Below, piece by piece: positions 26,838 to 34,516 of a stretch of 64,000 nt of DNA (position 1 is the first letter of the stretch; the number at the start of each line of letters is the position of its first letter). Below the pieces are notes generated by a model, which worked only from the letters and a program-made list of their open reading frames with translations, searched no databases and had not been told where the DNA came from. Both the position numbers and the translations under genes were made by a program. This DNA comes from Shewanella kaireitica. Lineage in GTDB: Bacteria; Pseudomonadota; Gammaproteobacteria; Enterobacterales; Shewanellaceae. The DNA is taken from positions 1 through 64,000 of the forward strand of contig NZ_JAKIKQ010000018.1 in NCBI RefSeq assembly GCF_023284045.1, in the 5' to 3' direction.

Positions 26838-28034
26838 GTGGAACAGCTAAAGAGCAAAAAAGATAAATACGATGCCGTTGTCGTTGGTGGCGGTATGGTT
26901 GGAGCAGCGACGGCGATTGGCTTAGCGCAGCTAGGGCTAACTGTTGCGGTAGTAGAAGCGTTCGCCCCTAAAGCTTATGAAAGCTCGCAACCACTTGACT
27001 TAAGAGTCTCTGCTATAAGCGCCGCATCAGAAGAGCTACTGTCACGTTTGGGAGCATTAGAGTTTTTGCAAACTATGCGTCAAGTGGCTTACAAAGGGCT
27101 TGAAACATGGGAGCTAGATGGCTGCATTACCCAATTTCATAGTGACCAAATAGGTGCTTCACACCTTGGCCATATTGTAGAAAACCGCCTAATTCAGCTC
27201 TCGTTATGGGATCGCATAGCGCAGTTAGATAATATTAGCCTCTATTGCCCTGTTAAAATCAATCAACTGCAACGCAATCATGGTGATGCCATTGATGTTT
27301 CTTTAGAGGACGGACAAGTATTCTCAACTAAACTGTTGATAGGAGCTGATGGCGCTAACTCCTATGTTAGGCAGTGGGCGAATATTGGTATTACAGGCTG
27401 GGATTATGCGCAGTCGGCAATGCTTATCAATATTGAAACCAGTTGCGATGAGCAAGATGTTACCTGGCAGCAGTTTACGCCTCACGGCCCGCGCTCTTTA
27501 TTACCATTACCGGGTAACAATGCCTCATTAGTTTGGTACGACGATGCCAACCGTATTGCACAGTTATCTCAATTGAACAATAACGCCTTGAAAAAGCAAA
27601 TAGACCAATATTTTCCTGCCCGATTAGATCGTGATTTTAAGGTGGTAAACAAAGCCAGTTTTAAACTCACTCGTCGTCACGCACAGCGCTATTACAGTGA
27701 CAATCTAGTGATCCTTGGTGATGCTGCTCACACCATCAATCCGCTAGCGGGGCAGGGAGTTAACCTAGGTTTTAAAGATGTAGATGCACTTATTACAACT
27801 ATTGAGTCTCAATTGCAAAATGAATCAGGCTGGTGGAACTCTGAGGTTCTTAAGCAATATCAAGGGTGTCGTTACCGCGATAACCAGTTAATGATGTCCG
27901 CTATGGATATGTTTTATGCCAGCTTTAGTAATGACATTTTACCATTAAAACTGTTGAGAAATAGTGCACTTAAACTGGCAAATATAGATACTCCAATTAA
28001 GAAGTATGTACTGAAATACGCAATGGGTTTTTGA
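26838..28034 (+). CDS. ubiF: FAD-dependent ubiquinone biosynthesis hydroxylase (UbiF-like)
   Basis: A flavin monooxygenase of the UbiH/UbiF/VisC family. The dinucleotide-binding motif VVVGGGMVGAATAIGLAQLG is near the N-terminus and GDAAHTINPLAGQGVNLGFKD is the second FAD motif. Position next to miaB points to UbiF, which hydroxylates C6 of the demethoxy-ubiquinone ring. The GTG at 26838 lies 9 bp after GGGAG, making it a better start than the TTG at 26829 that abuts the Shine-Dalgarno. The protein has 398 residues. Confidence 0.92.
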   Translation: MEQLKSKKDKYDAVVVGGGMVGAATAIGLAQLGLTVAVVEAFAPKAYESSQPLDLRVSAISAASEELLSRLGALEFLQTMRQVAYKGLETWELDGCITQFHSDQIGASHLGHIVENRLIQLSLWDRIAQLDNISLYCPVKINQLQRNHGDAIDVSLEDGQVFSTKLLIGADGANSYVRQWANIGITGWDYAQSAMLINIETSCDEQDVTWQQFTPHGPRSLLPLPGNNASLVWYDDANRIAQLSQLNNNALKKQIDQYFPARLDRDFKVVNKASFKLTRRHAQRYYSDNLVILGDAAHTINPLAGQGVNLGFKDVDALITTIESQLQNESGWWNSEVLKQYQGCRYRDNQLMMSAMDMFYASFSNDILPLKLLRNSALKLANIDTPIKKYVLKYAMGF

Positions 28035-28056
28035 TTCGCGAGTAAGCGAATTTGGC

Positions 28057-28088
28057 AAACGGAAAGCGAGGATGCTTTCCGTTTTTTT
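28057..28088 (+). terminator. Terminator after ubiF
   Basis: Stem AAACGGAAAGC/GCTTTCCGTTT with a GAGGAT loop followed by a T7 run. Confidence 0.9.
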
Positions 28089-28259
28089 AATGTTTCTTAA
28101 GCATGAATAGATGCTTAGTTTGGCCTCTATATCCCAATAACGAAATGGCCAATTTTGCGTATAATTTGTTGGCAGGGACTTTGAGTGCTAAAATGCCGCG
28201 TTTTTAATTTTGTGGCTAATGGCGGCAAAACATCAATAAGTAAACACAGACTGAGTATT

Positions 28260-28844
28260 ATGAGCAATATTAAACTTATTGTTGGGTTAGCAAATCCCGG
28301 CGCACAGTATGAACGAACGCGTCATAACGCAGGGGCTTGGTATGTTGAAGAGCTCGCTAGAGTGTGTGGTGCGTCTTTAACATTAGACAGTAAGTACTTT
28401 GGTATGACGGCAAGAGCCACACTTCATGGCAAAGATGTGCGTTTATTGATCCCGACGACCTTTATGAACTTAAGTGGTAAGTCGGTTGGCGCATTAGCAA
28501 ACTTTTTCCGGATTGCACCGGAAGAGATTTTGGTTGCCCACGATGAGTTAGATATGCCGCCTGGGGTGGCTAAATTTAAGCTTGGCGGTGGGCATGGTGG
28601 CCATAATGGCCTGAAAGATATTATTGCCAAGCTAGCTAATGACAAAGGTTTCTACCGTTTACGAATCGGTATTGGCCATCCGGGTGATAAAAATCAGGTG
28701 AGTAATTACGTACTCAGCAAAGCATCGCCAACGGATCAAGAATTAATGGACGCCGCAATAGATGAAGCAGTGCGCTCCACAGAGATATTATTTAACGAAG
28801 ATATGGCAAAGGCGATGCACAGGTTGCATTCTTTTAAAGCATAA
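28260..28844 (+). CDS. pth: Peptidyl-tRNA hydrolase
   Basis: Releases tRNA from prematurely dropped peptidyl-tRNA. From ATG 28260 it has 194 residues, like E. coli Pth. It shows GLANPGAQYERTRHNAG with Asn12 and catalytic His22, TTFMNLSGKSV, and GGGHGGHNGLKDI. An upstream in-frame ATG at 28185 would add 25 residues absent from the family. It is followed after 51 bp by ychF, the usual order. Confidence 0.98.
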   Translation: MSNIKLIVGLANPGAQYERTRHNAGAWYVEELARVCGASLTLDSKYFGMTARATLHGKDVRLLIPTTFMNLSGKSVGALANFFRIAPEEILVAHDELDMPPGVAKFKLGGGHGGHNGLKDIIAKLANDKGFYRLRIGIGHPGDKNQVSNYVLSKASPTDQELMDAAIDEAVRSTEILFNEDMAKAMHRLHSFKA

Positions 28845-28895
28845 ACAAATACTTGGGGTTAGCTCTAAGTTATTCATTGATATAAAGGTAACAAT

Positions 28896-29987
28896 ATGGG
28901 TTTCAAATGTGGCATCGTAGGCCTGCCAAATGTTGGTAAATCAACACTTTTCAACGCGTTAACTAAAGCAGGCATCGAAGCGTCAAACTTCCCGTTCTGT
29001 ACAATTGAGCCAAACACAGGTGTTGTGCCTGTACCTGATTCAAGACTGGATGCATTAGCTGAGATTGTTAATCCTGAGCGCATCATGCCTACAACAATGG
29101 AATTTGTTGATATTGCAGGCTTAGTTGCTGGTGCATCAAAAGGCGAAGGTCTAGGTAATAAGTTCCTAGCTAATATTCGCGAAACAGACGCAATTGGTCA
29201 TGTTGTCCGTTGTTTTGAAGATGACAACATTGTTCACGTAGCAAATAAAGTATCACCTGCTAGCGATATTGAAGTTATCAATACTGAGCTAGCACTTGCT
29301 GATTTAGATTCATGTGAGCGTGCTATTACTCGTCAAGCTAAGCGTGCTAAAGGCGGAGACGCTGATGCTAAGTTTGAAGTCGCAGTGCTTGAGAAGATGC
29401 GTCCAGTATTGGACGAAGGAAAAATGCTGCGTTCAATGGAGCTAACAAAAGAAGAGTTAGCTGCAGTTGGTTATTTGAATTTCTTAACCATCAAGCCAAC
29501 TATGTACATTGCTAACGTATCTGAAGATGGATTTGAAAATAACCCACATTTAGATACTGTTCGCGCTATTGCCGCAGAAGAGAACGCTGTCGTTGTTGCA
29601 GTATGTGCCGCGATTGAGTCTGAATTGGCAGAAATGGATGCGGAAGACCGCGAAGAGTTCATGGCCGATCTTGGTTTAGAAGAGCCAGGTCTTGATCGTG
29701 TTATTCGTGCTGGTTATGACTTGCTGACTCTACAGACATACTTTACTGCTGGCGTTAAAGAAGTGCGCGCTTGGACGGTTCGAATCGGCGCGAGCGCACC
29801 ACAAGCCGCTGGTGTCATTCACACCGACTTTGAACGTGGCTTTATTCGTGCCCAAGTGATGGCGTACGATGACTTTATCACTTATAAAGGTGAAGCAGGC
29901 GCTAAGGAAGCGGGTAAACTGCGCGTTGAAGGGAAAACTTATATCGTTAAAGATGGCGATGTAATGCATTTCTTATTTAACGTATAA
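28896..29987 (+). CDS. ychF: Redox-regulated ATPase/translation factor YchF
   Basis: An Obg-family P-loop protein (OLA1/YchF) with ATPase rather than GTPase preference. It has 363 residues: P-loop GLPNVGKST at 9-17, DIAGLVAGASKGEGLGNKFL, a non-canonical G4 region (IANVSED), a coiled-coil insert and a C-terminal TGS domain. It binds ribosomes and is involved in the oxidative stress response by family knowledge. Confidence 0.98.
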   Translation: MGFKCGIVGLPNVGKSTLFNALTKAGIEASNFPFCTIEPNTGVVPVPDSRLDALAEIVNPERIMPTTMEFVDIAGLVAGASKGEGLGNKFLANIRETDAIGHVVRCFEDDNIVHVANKVSPASDIEVINTELALADLDSCERAITRQAKRAKGGDADAKFEVAVLEKMRPVLDEGKMLRSMELTKEELAAVGYLNFLTIKPTMYIANVSEDGFENNPHLDTVRAIAAEENAVVVAVCAAIESELAEMDAEDREEFMADLGLEEPGLDRVIRAGYDLLTLQTYFTAGVKEVRAWTVRIGASAPQAAGVIHTDFERGFIRAQVMAYDDFITYKGEAGAKEAGKLRVEGKTYIVKDGDVMHFLFNV

Positions 29988-30027
29988 GTTTATTGCGGCG
30001 CAATCGCCGCACTAAGATAACGAAAAA

Positions 30028-30066
30028 CGCGGCGCTTGGGCTTACCCTCAGGCGCCGCATTTGTAT
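30028..30066 (+). terminator. Probable terminator after ychF
   Basis: GC-rich hairpin GCGGCGC ... GGCGCCGC with an internal GGG/CCC pairing, followed by ATTTGTATTT. A short hairpin GCGGCGCAATCGCCGC at about 29995-30010 precedes it. Confidence 0.65.
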
Positions 30067-30282
30067 TTAATAGCAGGCCAGTATGTTCATTTTGGTGGCT
30101 AAGCTTCGGCTTTGATTGAATTTTAAGCATTCAGTTTTTCATTTTTAGCGATAGAGTATCTGTTTGAGCTGCTTTTTTGTGGTCGAATTATTTAAAATTA
30201 GCATATATTGCACATCTGTTGCCCAGTTTGGCGAAGTAATAGCCTAACAGTGTGTTTAGTTTAAATTAGCGAAAAAAAGCAG
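30067..30282. other. Intergenic region between ychF and the tRNA cluster
   Basis: About 215 bp, AT-rich before the tRNA promoter. I see no ORF or repeat; it probably acts as an upstream element for the tRNA promoter. Confidence 0.45.
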
Positions 30283-30311
30283 TTGACCTGCATACGCTGA
30301 ATAAGCATAAT
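30283..30311 (+). promoter_or_regulatory. Strong stable-RNA promoter of the tRNA cluster
   Basis: TTGACC (30283-30288) and CATAAT (30306-30311) with 17-bp spacing, then the GC-rich discriminator ACGCCCCG, typical of stringently controlled stable-RNA promoters. An AAAAAAA tract lies just upstream (about 30272-30278), a possible UP element. Confidence 0.82.
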
Positions 30312-30349
30312 ACGCCCCGTTCCTCAGCAAGAGGGACAGATAAGTAGAT

Positions 30350-30426
30350 GGCAATGTAGCTCAGCTGGTTAGAGCACAGCACTCATAATGCTGGGGTCGC
30401 AGGTTCAAGTCCCGCCATTGCTACCA
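30350..30426 (+). tRNA. tRNA-Met elongator (CAT), copy 1
   Basis: A 77-nt cloverleaf with acceptor GGCAATG/CATTGCT (a terminal G-U pair), anticodon loop CTCATAA and an encoded CCA. The normal G1 pairing and lack of initiator features indicate elongator tRNA-Met, comparable to E. coli metT. Confidence 0.95.
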
Positions 30427-30592
30427 TCTTCTCTGGATGTTAAGTCCCGACAATATGGCTACCATCTCCTCTAGATGAAAAATAGAGAATAGCCGATTAG
30501 TTGATTTATTAAATCAGAAATATGATTGGCATCATCTTAATCTAGATGTAAAATTGATTATCATCTTATCTAGATGTAAAACTTGATGCTGT
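30427..30592 (+). repeat. Spacer with degenerate tRNA 3'-end copies and CATCT hairpins
   Basis: The tRNA-Met 3' end is echoed at about 30442-30466 (AAGTCCCGACAATATGGCTA then CCATCT), 38 bp after the real CCA. Four imperfect hairpins of the form CATCTT...AAGATG or CATCT...AGATG occur near 30425, 30463, 30532 and 30562. These resemble the organised 70-bp repeats at 30881-31112 and look like decayed copies. Confidence 0.7.
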
Positions 30593-30677
<85 letters not shown>

Positions 30678-30727
30678 TTTATTTTAAAGTAATGAGCTTA
30701 GGCTTGTTATTAGCAAGAAAGATTAAT

Positions 30728-30802
30728 TGGGATATCGCCAAGCGGTAAGGCACCGGGTTTTGATCTCGGCATTCCCAGGTTCAAATCCTGGTATCCCAGC
30801 CA
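30728..30802 (+). tRNA. tRNA-Gln (TTG), copy 1
   Basis: A 75-nt cloverleaf TGGGATA/TATCCCA with anticodon loop TTTTGAT (anticodon TTG), T-loop GTTCAAATC and encoded CCA. Equivalent to E. coli glnU/glnW. Confidence 0.95.
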
Positions 30803-30807
30803 TCTTT

Positions 30808-30884
30808 GGCAATGTAGCTCAGCTGGTTAGAGCACAGCACTCATAATGCTGGGGTCGCAGGTTCAAGTCCCGCCATTGCTACCA
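30808..30884 (+). tRNA. tRNA-Met elongator (CAT), copy 2
   Basis: Identical in sequence to copy 1 over all 77 nt, only 5 nt after tRNA-Gln copy 1. Its 3' end runs straight into the 70-bp tandem repeats. Confidence 0.95.
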
Positions 30885-31112
30885 TCTTTCTCAGGATGTA
30901 AAATATAGAGTGTGTAGCAATAACGGTACGCAAGTCCCGGCTATATGGCTACCATCTTTCTCAAGATGTAAAATATAGAGTGTGTAGCAATAACGGCACG
31001 CGAGTCCCGGCTATATGGCTACCATCTTTCTCAAGATGTAAAATATAGAGTGTGTAGCAATAACGGTACGCAAGTCCCGGCAATATGGCTACCATCTTTC
31101 TCAGGATGTAAA
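30881..31112 (+). repeat. 70-bp tandem repeats carrying a tRNA-Met-like 3' end
   Basis: Three complete units start at 30881, 30951 and 31021, and a partial fourth at 31091; the period is exactly 70 bp and units differ at only a few positions. Each unit has ACCATCTTTCTCARGATG, an AT-rich stretch, then GTAGCAATAACGGYACGC and AAGTCCCGGC, ending TATGGCTACCA. The end mimics the T-arm 3' side, acceptor and CCA of tRNA-Met. GTAGC and GCTAC within a unit can pair just before CCA, giving a minihelix-like fold. The layout recalls the E. coli tyrT repeats that contain a tRNA 3' end (rtT RNA). Confidence 0.9.
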
Positions 31113-31150
31113 CTCGAGTCATCTTAATCAAGATGTAAACTTGATGCAGT

Positions 31151-31235
<85 letters not shown>

Positions 31236-31284
31236 TTTATTTAAAGTAATGAGCTTCGGCTTGTTATTAGCAAGAAAGATTAAT

Positions 31285-31359
31285 TGGGATATCGCCAAGC
31301 GGTAAGGCACCGGGTTTTGATCTCGGCATTCCCAGGTTCAAATCCTGGTATCCCAGCCA
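31285..31359 (+). tRNA. tRNA-Gln (TTG), copy 2
   Basis: Identical 75-nt sequence to copy 1, with the same 49-nt-type spacer from the preceding tRNA-Leu. Confidence 0.95.
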
Positions 31360-31417
31360 TTTTTAAAAGGTTAATTTATTGACCTTGTCAGCATAACAGC
31401 AGTAATTTATTACTTGA

Positions 31418-31426
31418 TGTTATAAT
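31418..31426 (+). promoter_or_regulatory. Possible internal extended -10 promoter
   Basis: TGTTATAAT, a perfect TATAAT with the TGn extension, lies 33 bp before the third tRNA-Leu. No good -35 box is seen at 16-18 bp. It could give the last Leu-Gln pair separate transcription. Confidence 0.4.
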
Positions 31427-31459
31427 GATGAAGTAGGGAAACCTACAGTAAAGTTCGAT

Positions 31460-31544
<85 letters not shown>

Positions 31545-31587
31545 TCGAATTTTATATTGATAGCTTTCATATCAATAAAGAGTTAAT

Positions 31588-31662
31588 TGGGATATCGCCA
31601 AGCGGTAAGGCACCGGGTTTTGATCTCGGCATTCCCAGGTTCAAATCCTGGTATCCCAGCCA
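31588..31662 (+). tRNA. tRNA-Gln (TTG), copy 3
   Basis: Identical to the other tRNA-Gln genes; last gene of the cluster, followed 8 bp later by a terminator. Confidence 0.95.
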
Positions 31663-31669
31663 TAAACAG

Positions 31670-31697
31670 AAAGCCCGTCTATATGACGGGCTTTTTG
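31670..31697 (+). terminator. Terminator of the tRNA cluster
   Basis: Stem AAAGCCCGTC/GACGGGCTTT with a TATAT-type loop, followed by TT. Confidence 0.88.
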
Positions 31698-31785
31698 CCG
31701 TTCAGCGTTTGTGAATACTGCTTGGTATAATATGTTAGCAGTTCATGGTTTTGCTCAAACAATGCTGCTAGTGCCACTCAAGCCG

Positions 31786-31950
31786 CCAACCTAAACTTGC
31801 AATTTTATCGTTAAAAATCGCCTGCAGCGTACTTATGCGCAGACACTGCTGAAGCACGGTGAGAAAAGCGAAGCTTTGTGTTACGAACGAGAAGCATGGG
31901 TGCTGAGCTGGCTATTAGATATGGATATCGTTGCAAGTGCATCTCTATAG
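31786..31950 (+). pseudogene. Possible remnant of a small coding sequence
   Basis: One frame is open for about 53 codons, ending at TAG 31948-31950. Its C-terminal part reads as plausible helical protein (NRLQRTYAQTLLKHGEKSE, then ALCYEREAWVLSWLLDMD). No start codon is present after the upstream TAA, so the 5' end is lost or the match is chance. I do not recognise the family. The codon use looks natural, which is the main reason for listing it. Confidence 0.3.
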
Positions 31951-31998
31951 GCTCAACGAAAACATTCATGTTTTCGACGGCTTCAGCCGTCTCTATAG
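31942..31998. repeat. Twin-hairpin block flanked by 9-bp direct repeats
   Basis: TCTCTATAG is repeated at 31942-31950 and 31990-31998. Between and overlapping them are two consecutive perfect hairpins: GAAAACAT/ATGTTTTC (31958-31965 with 31968-31975) and GACGGC/GCCGTC (31976-31981 with 31986-31991). The arrangement resembles the pair of hairpins in the 23S-5S spacer and a small inserted repeat with a target duplication. Confidence 0.5.
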
Positions 31999-32105
31999 TT
32001 GCTCATTGGTGAACTCATTCGACTGAAAGGCTTGGTTTCTAACTTGGAAATGCCGCATTCTTGCTGGGGATGCCAATTCGCCGATTTTAACTTACTAAAT
32101 AATTT

Positions 32106-32444
32106 TCAGTCCATTCGTGTAATAAAGGTCTGTTCGTCATCCACAAAAGCCACAAAGCCGCCGTGATAGATAAATACCCGCCCACGTCCCTCAACTAGGC
32201 AGGCAAGCTGTGGGGTCAAATCTTCTTCGTTATCCTGACTTTGGAATGTGCCAGTATCGGTGATTACGCCGCTGAGTGTAGGTAAATATCCATAAGCGCG
32301 CTTGGCTTGATCAATCAGGTTCAATTCGCTGGCGGTAGAGAAGCAAAAGGGGATCGCGCCGGCTTCTTCGACAAATATAGTTTTCAGTTCTTCAAAAGCT
32401 GTAATCACCAGCCAGTCGATGCCGTTAACATTATGGATAAACAT
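32106..32444 (-). CDS. Hypothetical protein
   Basis: A 112-residue cytosolic protein from ATG 32444 (MFIHNVNGIDWLVITAFEEL). A longer form from 32519 adds 25 low-complexity residues and is less likely. It has no TM segment; the C-terminal half alternates beta-like stretches (ACLVEGRGRVFIYHGGFVAFVDDEQTFI). The family is not recognised. It stands alone in the accessory region with no same-strand neighbour. Confidence 0.6.
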   Translation of the reverse strand: MFIHNVNGIDWLVITAFEELKTIFVEEAGAIPFCFSTASELNLIDQAKRAYGYLPTLSGVITDTGTFQSQDNEEDLTPQLACLVEGRGRVFIYHGGFVAFVDDEQTFITRMD

Positions 32445-32888
32445 AGAGTTTCTCGGTAATTTTGATGTGGAGATTCTATCACTATCAGGGGGGGAACATA
32501 GTAGAGATTTAGTTGCCATTCTGTGTCATTTCCGGGCATTCACTAGGCCAACTTGAAACACGTTTTTGCCCCAAAGTTTGCTAGAACACCTTTGCTCAAT
32601 TGCAAATTGACAAATGAGTTGCCCTACAAAATCTCATCTTTAATCTCTGCTTTTAGTGCTTTATCTGATTGTTTGAAACTGGAGTATACAGTCGTATTAA
32701 GGCTGAACGGGTTCTGAGTGTTTTTAAATTCATTTGTTTGCGCATTTTTCCGGATGGTGTATTTGATAGAAAGCTGATAAGTTCTCTGCAATACAACTAG
32801 TTAACAATGCGCGATTTTACTGGTCTAATGAGGTAAATAGCGCAGCGCATAAATACTAAGACGTTGGCTATGCATAAGGATTTTGAAC
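32445..32888. other. Intergenic region between divergent accessory genes
   Basis: About 440 bp without a supported gene. A dyad TCAATT-GCA-AATTGA at 32596-32610 is a possible operator or hairpin. The stretch is AT-rich by eye and would hold promoters for both flanking genes. Confidence 0.45.
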
Positions 32889-33389
32889 TTGTACCAAGTT
32901 AGATACTGGAATCTGTTAAAGGAATTAAAGGCTCAGGTAGCTTACCTTCACGCATATGCGGCAAGTGATGAACTGTTTGATAAATCAGTGAATATTTTTC
33001 TTGCAGTTACGTCGTCAGCAAGTATTGCCGGTTGGGCTATGTGGAATGAATATCAACTTATTTGGGCTTGTATAATTGCCACATCACAAGTAGTAACTGC
33101 GGTTAAGCCTTTTCTCCCATTTAGAAAACGATTGAAAGCAGTCTCAGATTTAAATACACAAATACAAGCAATTTTTTTAGAAGCGGAAACTGGGTGGTAT
33201 AAGGTTGCTGAAGGCTGTATCACTGAAGAAGAGATCCATCATGAGACAGTGAGACTCAAAGGGCGAGTTTTAAGTGCTGAAAGAAGCTGTATGAATGGGT
33301 TAGTTCTTCCACGGAAACGAAAATTAAAAGAAATCGCAGAGACAGCGGCAGACGAATATTTTACGGTTAATTACTTAGGAGAAGCATGA
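32889..33389 (+). CDS. Two-TM membrane protein, SLATT-like topology
   Basis: A 166-residue protein. An N-terminal helix (YQVRYWNLLKELKAQVAYL) is followed by two adjacent TM segments (about 33-52 and 56-73) with a very short loop and a charged helical C-terminal half (about 80-160). This plan resembles SLATT/2TM effector-type proteins of bacterial conflict systems, but I cannot confirm family membership. TTG 32889 lies 8 bp after an AAGGA Shine-Dalgarno; the TTG at 32883 is too close to it. The stop overlaps the ATG of the next small gene (ATGA), so both are coupled. Confidence 0.65.
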   Translation: MYQVRYWNLLKELKAQVAYLHAYAASDELFDKSVNIFLAVTSSASIAGWAMWNEYQLIWACIIATSQVVTAVKPFLPFRKRLKAVSDLNTQIQAIFLEAETGWYKVAEGCITEEEIHHETVRLKGRVLSAERSCMNGLVLPRKRKLKEIAETAADEYFTVNYLGEA

Positions 33390-33541
33390 TGAGCAACAAG
33401 CCATCTCAGGACAATAATCGCGGGAAAATTACTCCCAATACTGGCCGAAACTTGCCTAACATGACAGTTAAAACCCCGATGCCGCCTGTTAAGCCTCCAA
33501 AGTCTCCAAATTCTGGAAGCGGGAACAGTAAAAATAGCTAA
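33389..33541 (+). CDS. Small Pro/Asn/Lys-rich protein coupled to the 2-TM gene
   Basis: A 50-residue ORF starting at the ATG that overlaps the preceding stop by one base; GGAG lies about 7 bp upstream. The composition is Asn, Pro, Lys, Ser and Gly, with no hydrophobic segment (MSNKPSQDNNRGKITPN..., then PMPPVKPPKSPNSGSGNS). It is likely disordered. No family recognised. Coupling and the Shine-Dalgarno are the support; function unknown, possibly an accessory or partner of the membrane protein. Confidence 0.55.
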   Translation: MSNKPSQDNNRGKITPNTGRNLPNMTVKTPMPPVKPPKSPNSGSGNSKNS

Positions 33542-33736
33542 AAAAAGAGCGGATGCTTCGCACCGCTGCTTTGGGCGTTATGCCGTTAAAATAGTAATGC
33601 ATAGACAGGCATGATAAAAAGAATAACTAATAATTCATTAAATAAACTCTACACAGCTAGCTATGGTTAGTTATTTTATATTATTAACCAAAAATTTAGT
33701 GCGAATTAGTAAGGCTTATAAATCAAGGAAGATCAT

Positions 33737-34516
33737 ATGTACATCTATGAAATTGTTCAACCTGGCACGTGGCTAGACAATGAAAATCAACATGAAAAAT
33801 TTGAAGCCGAGTCCATTGTTAGAAGCCTTATATCTCAGTTTTATGAAGCTAATTTATGTCTGAACTTGTTTCTATCTTCGGTTCAAAGTAGAAGTTCAGG
33901 GCGGAGCAGCCAGTGGAATCAAGACTCAATCAGAAAAGCTGACATCCGCCGTGAAATCGAATCTAAATTAGGACGTTTGGACGCTGAGCATTGGGAAGAT
34001 GTTAATTTTGAAGCTGAATTGATTTTCAAAAGAGAGCAGTGGTCAAAAGGAAGGTTACCGAGAGAATTCGAACATAACACGTCTTTTATATATGCTCGCT
34101 CCTTTCTTTATGCTCTCGATTCTTTTGATAAATTCACTAAAGTCCTAAAGAATAACCCAATATCACCTGAGAGCATTAGTGATTTTTATGATGAGATTTC
34201 AGTCACATTTCCTGACCTTCGAGGTGTAAGGAATACATCACAACATATGGAAGATAGAAGTAGAGGATTAGGTGCAGGAAGAAATCCTAAACCATTAGAC
34301 CTCAAGCCAATTAATAATAATATGGTAAATTCGGATAATGGCGCTTTAATGCTTAATTGTCTAAACGGAACAAAGTACGGTAACACTATGGCGGATGGGC
34401 ACTATGGTGAAGTTGATGTATCACCGCGTTCTATGGAAATGTTGCAGAGCATACTTCAAAGAATACTTGATGCTCTTTCCTGGACAGGAGCAAAAAGCCA
34501 TTATCCTAACATTTGA
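33737..34516 (+). CDS. Hypothetical protein with HEPN-like R-x4-H motif
   Basis: A 259-residue, mostly helical cytosolic protein. RNTSQH at 165-170, inside FPDLRGVRNTSQHMEDR, fits the R-x4-6-H signature of HEPN ribonuclease domains, preceded by helical segments (about 117-160) as in HEPN folds. The N-terminal half is charged and unrecognised; the C-terminus (about 185-235) looks beta-rich. ATG 33737 has AAGGA 7 bp upstream. It lies 195 bp after the two-gene membrane pair on the same strand. Low GC by eye and no housekeeping relatives suggest acquired DNA. HEPN membership is inference. Confidence 0.6.
   Translation: MYIYEIVQPGTWLDNENQHEKFEAESIVRSLISQFYEANLCLNLFLSSVQSRSSGRSSQWNQDSIRKADIRREIESKLGRLDAEHWEDVNFEAELIFKREQWSKGRLPREFEHNTSFIYARSFLYALDSFDKFTKVLKNNPISPESISDFYDEISVTFPDLRGVRNTSQHMEDRSRGLGAGRNPKPLDLKPINNNMVNSDNGALMLNCLNGTKYGNTMADGHYGEVDVSPRSMEMLQSILQRILDALSWTGAKSHYPNI

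Larger units (their letters stand above)
31698..32105. other. Gene-poor start of the accessory region
   Basis: An extended -10 element TGGTATAAT lies at 31723-31731, but no intact gene follows it. A coding remnant (31786-31950) and a twin-hairpin insertion-like block (31942-31998) are described separately. The rest, to 32105, shows nothing recognisable. Confidence 0.5.

Noticed and set aside
30881..31112. CRISPR array
   Set aside because: The 70-bp units are contiguous tandem repeats without variable spacers, and there are no cas genes.
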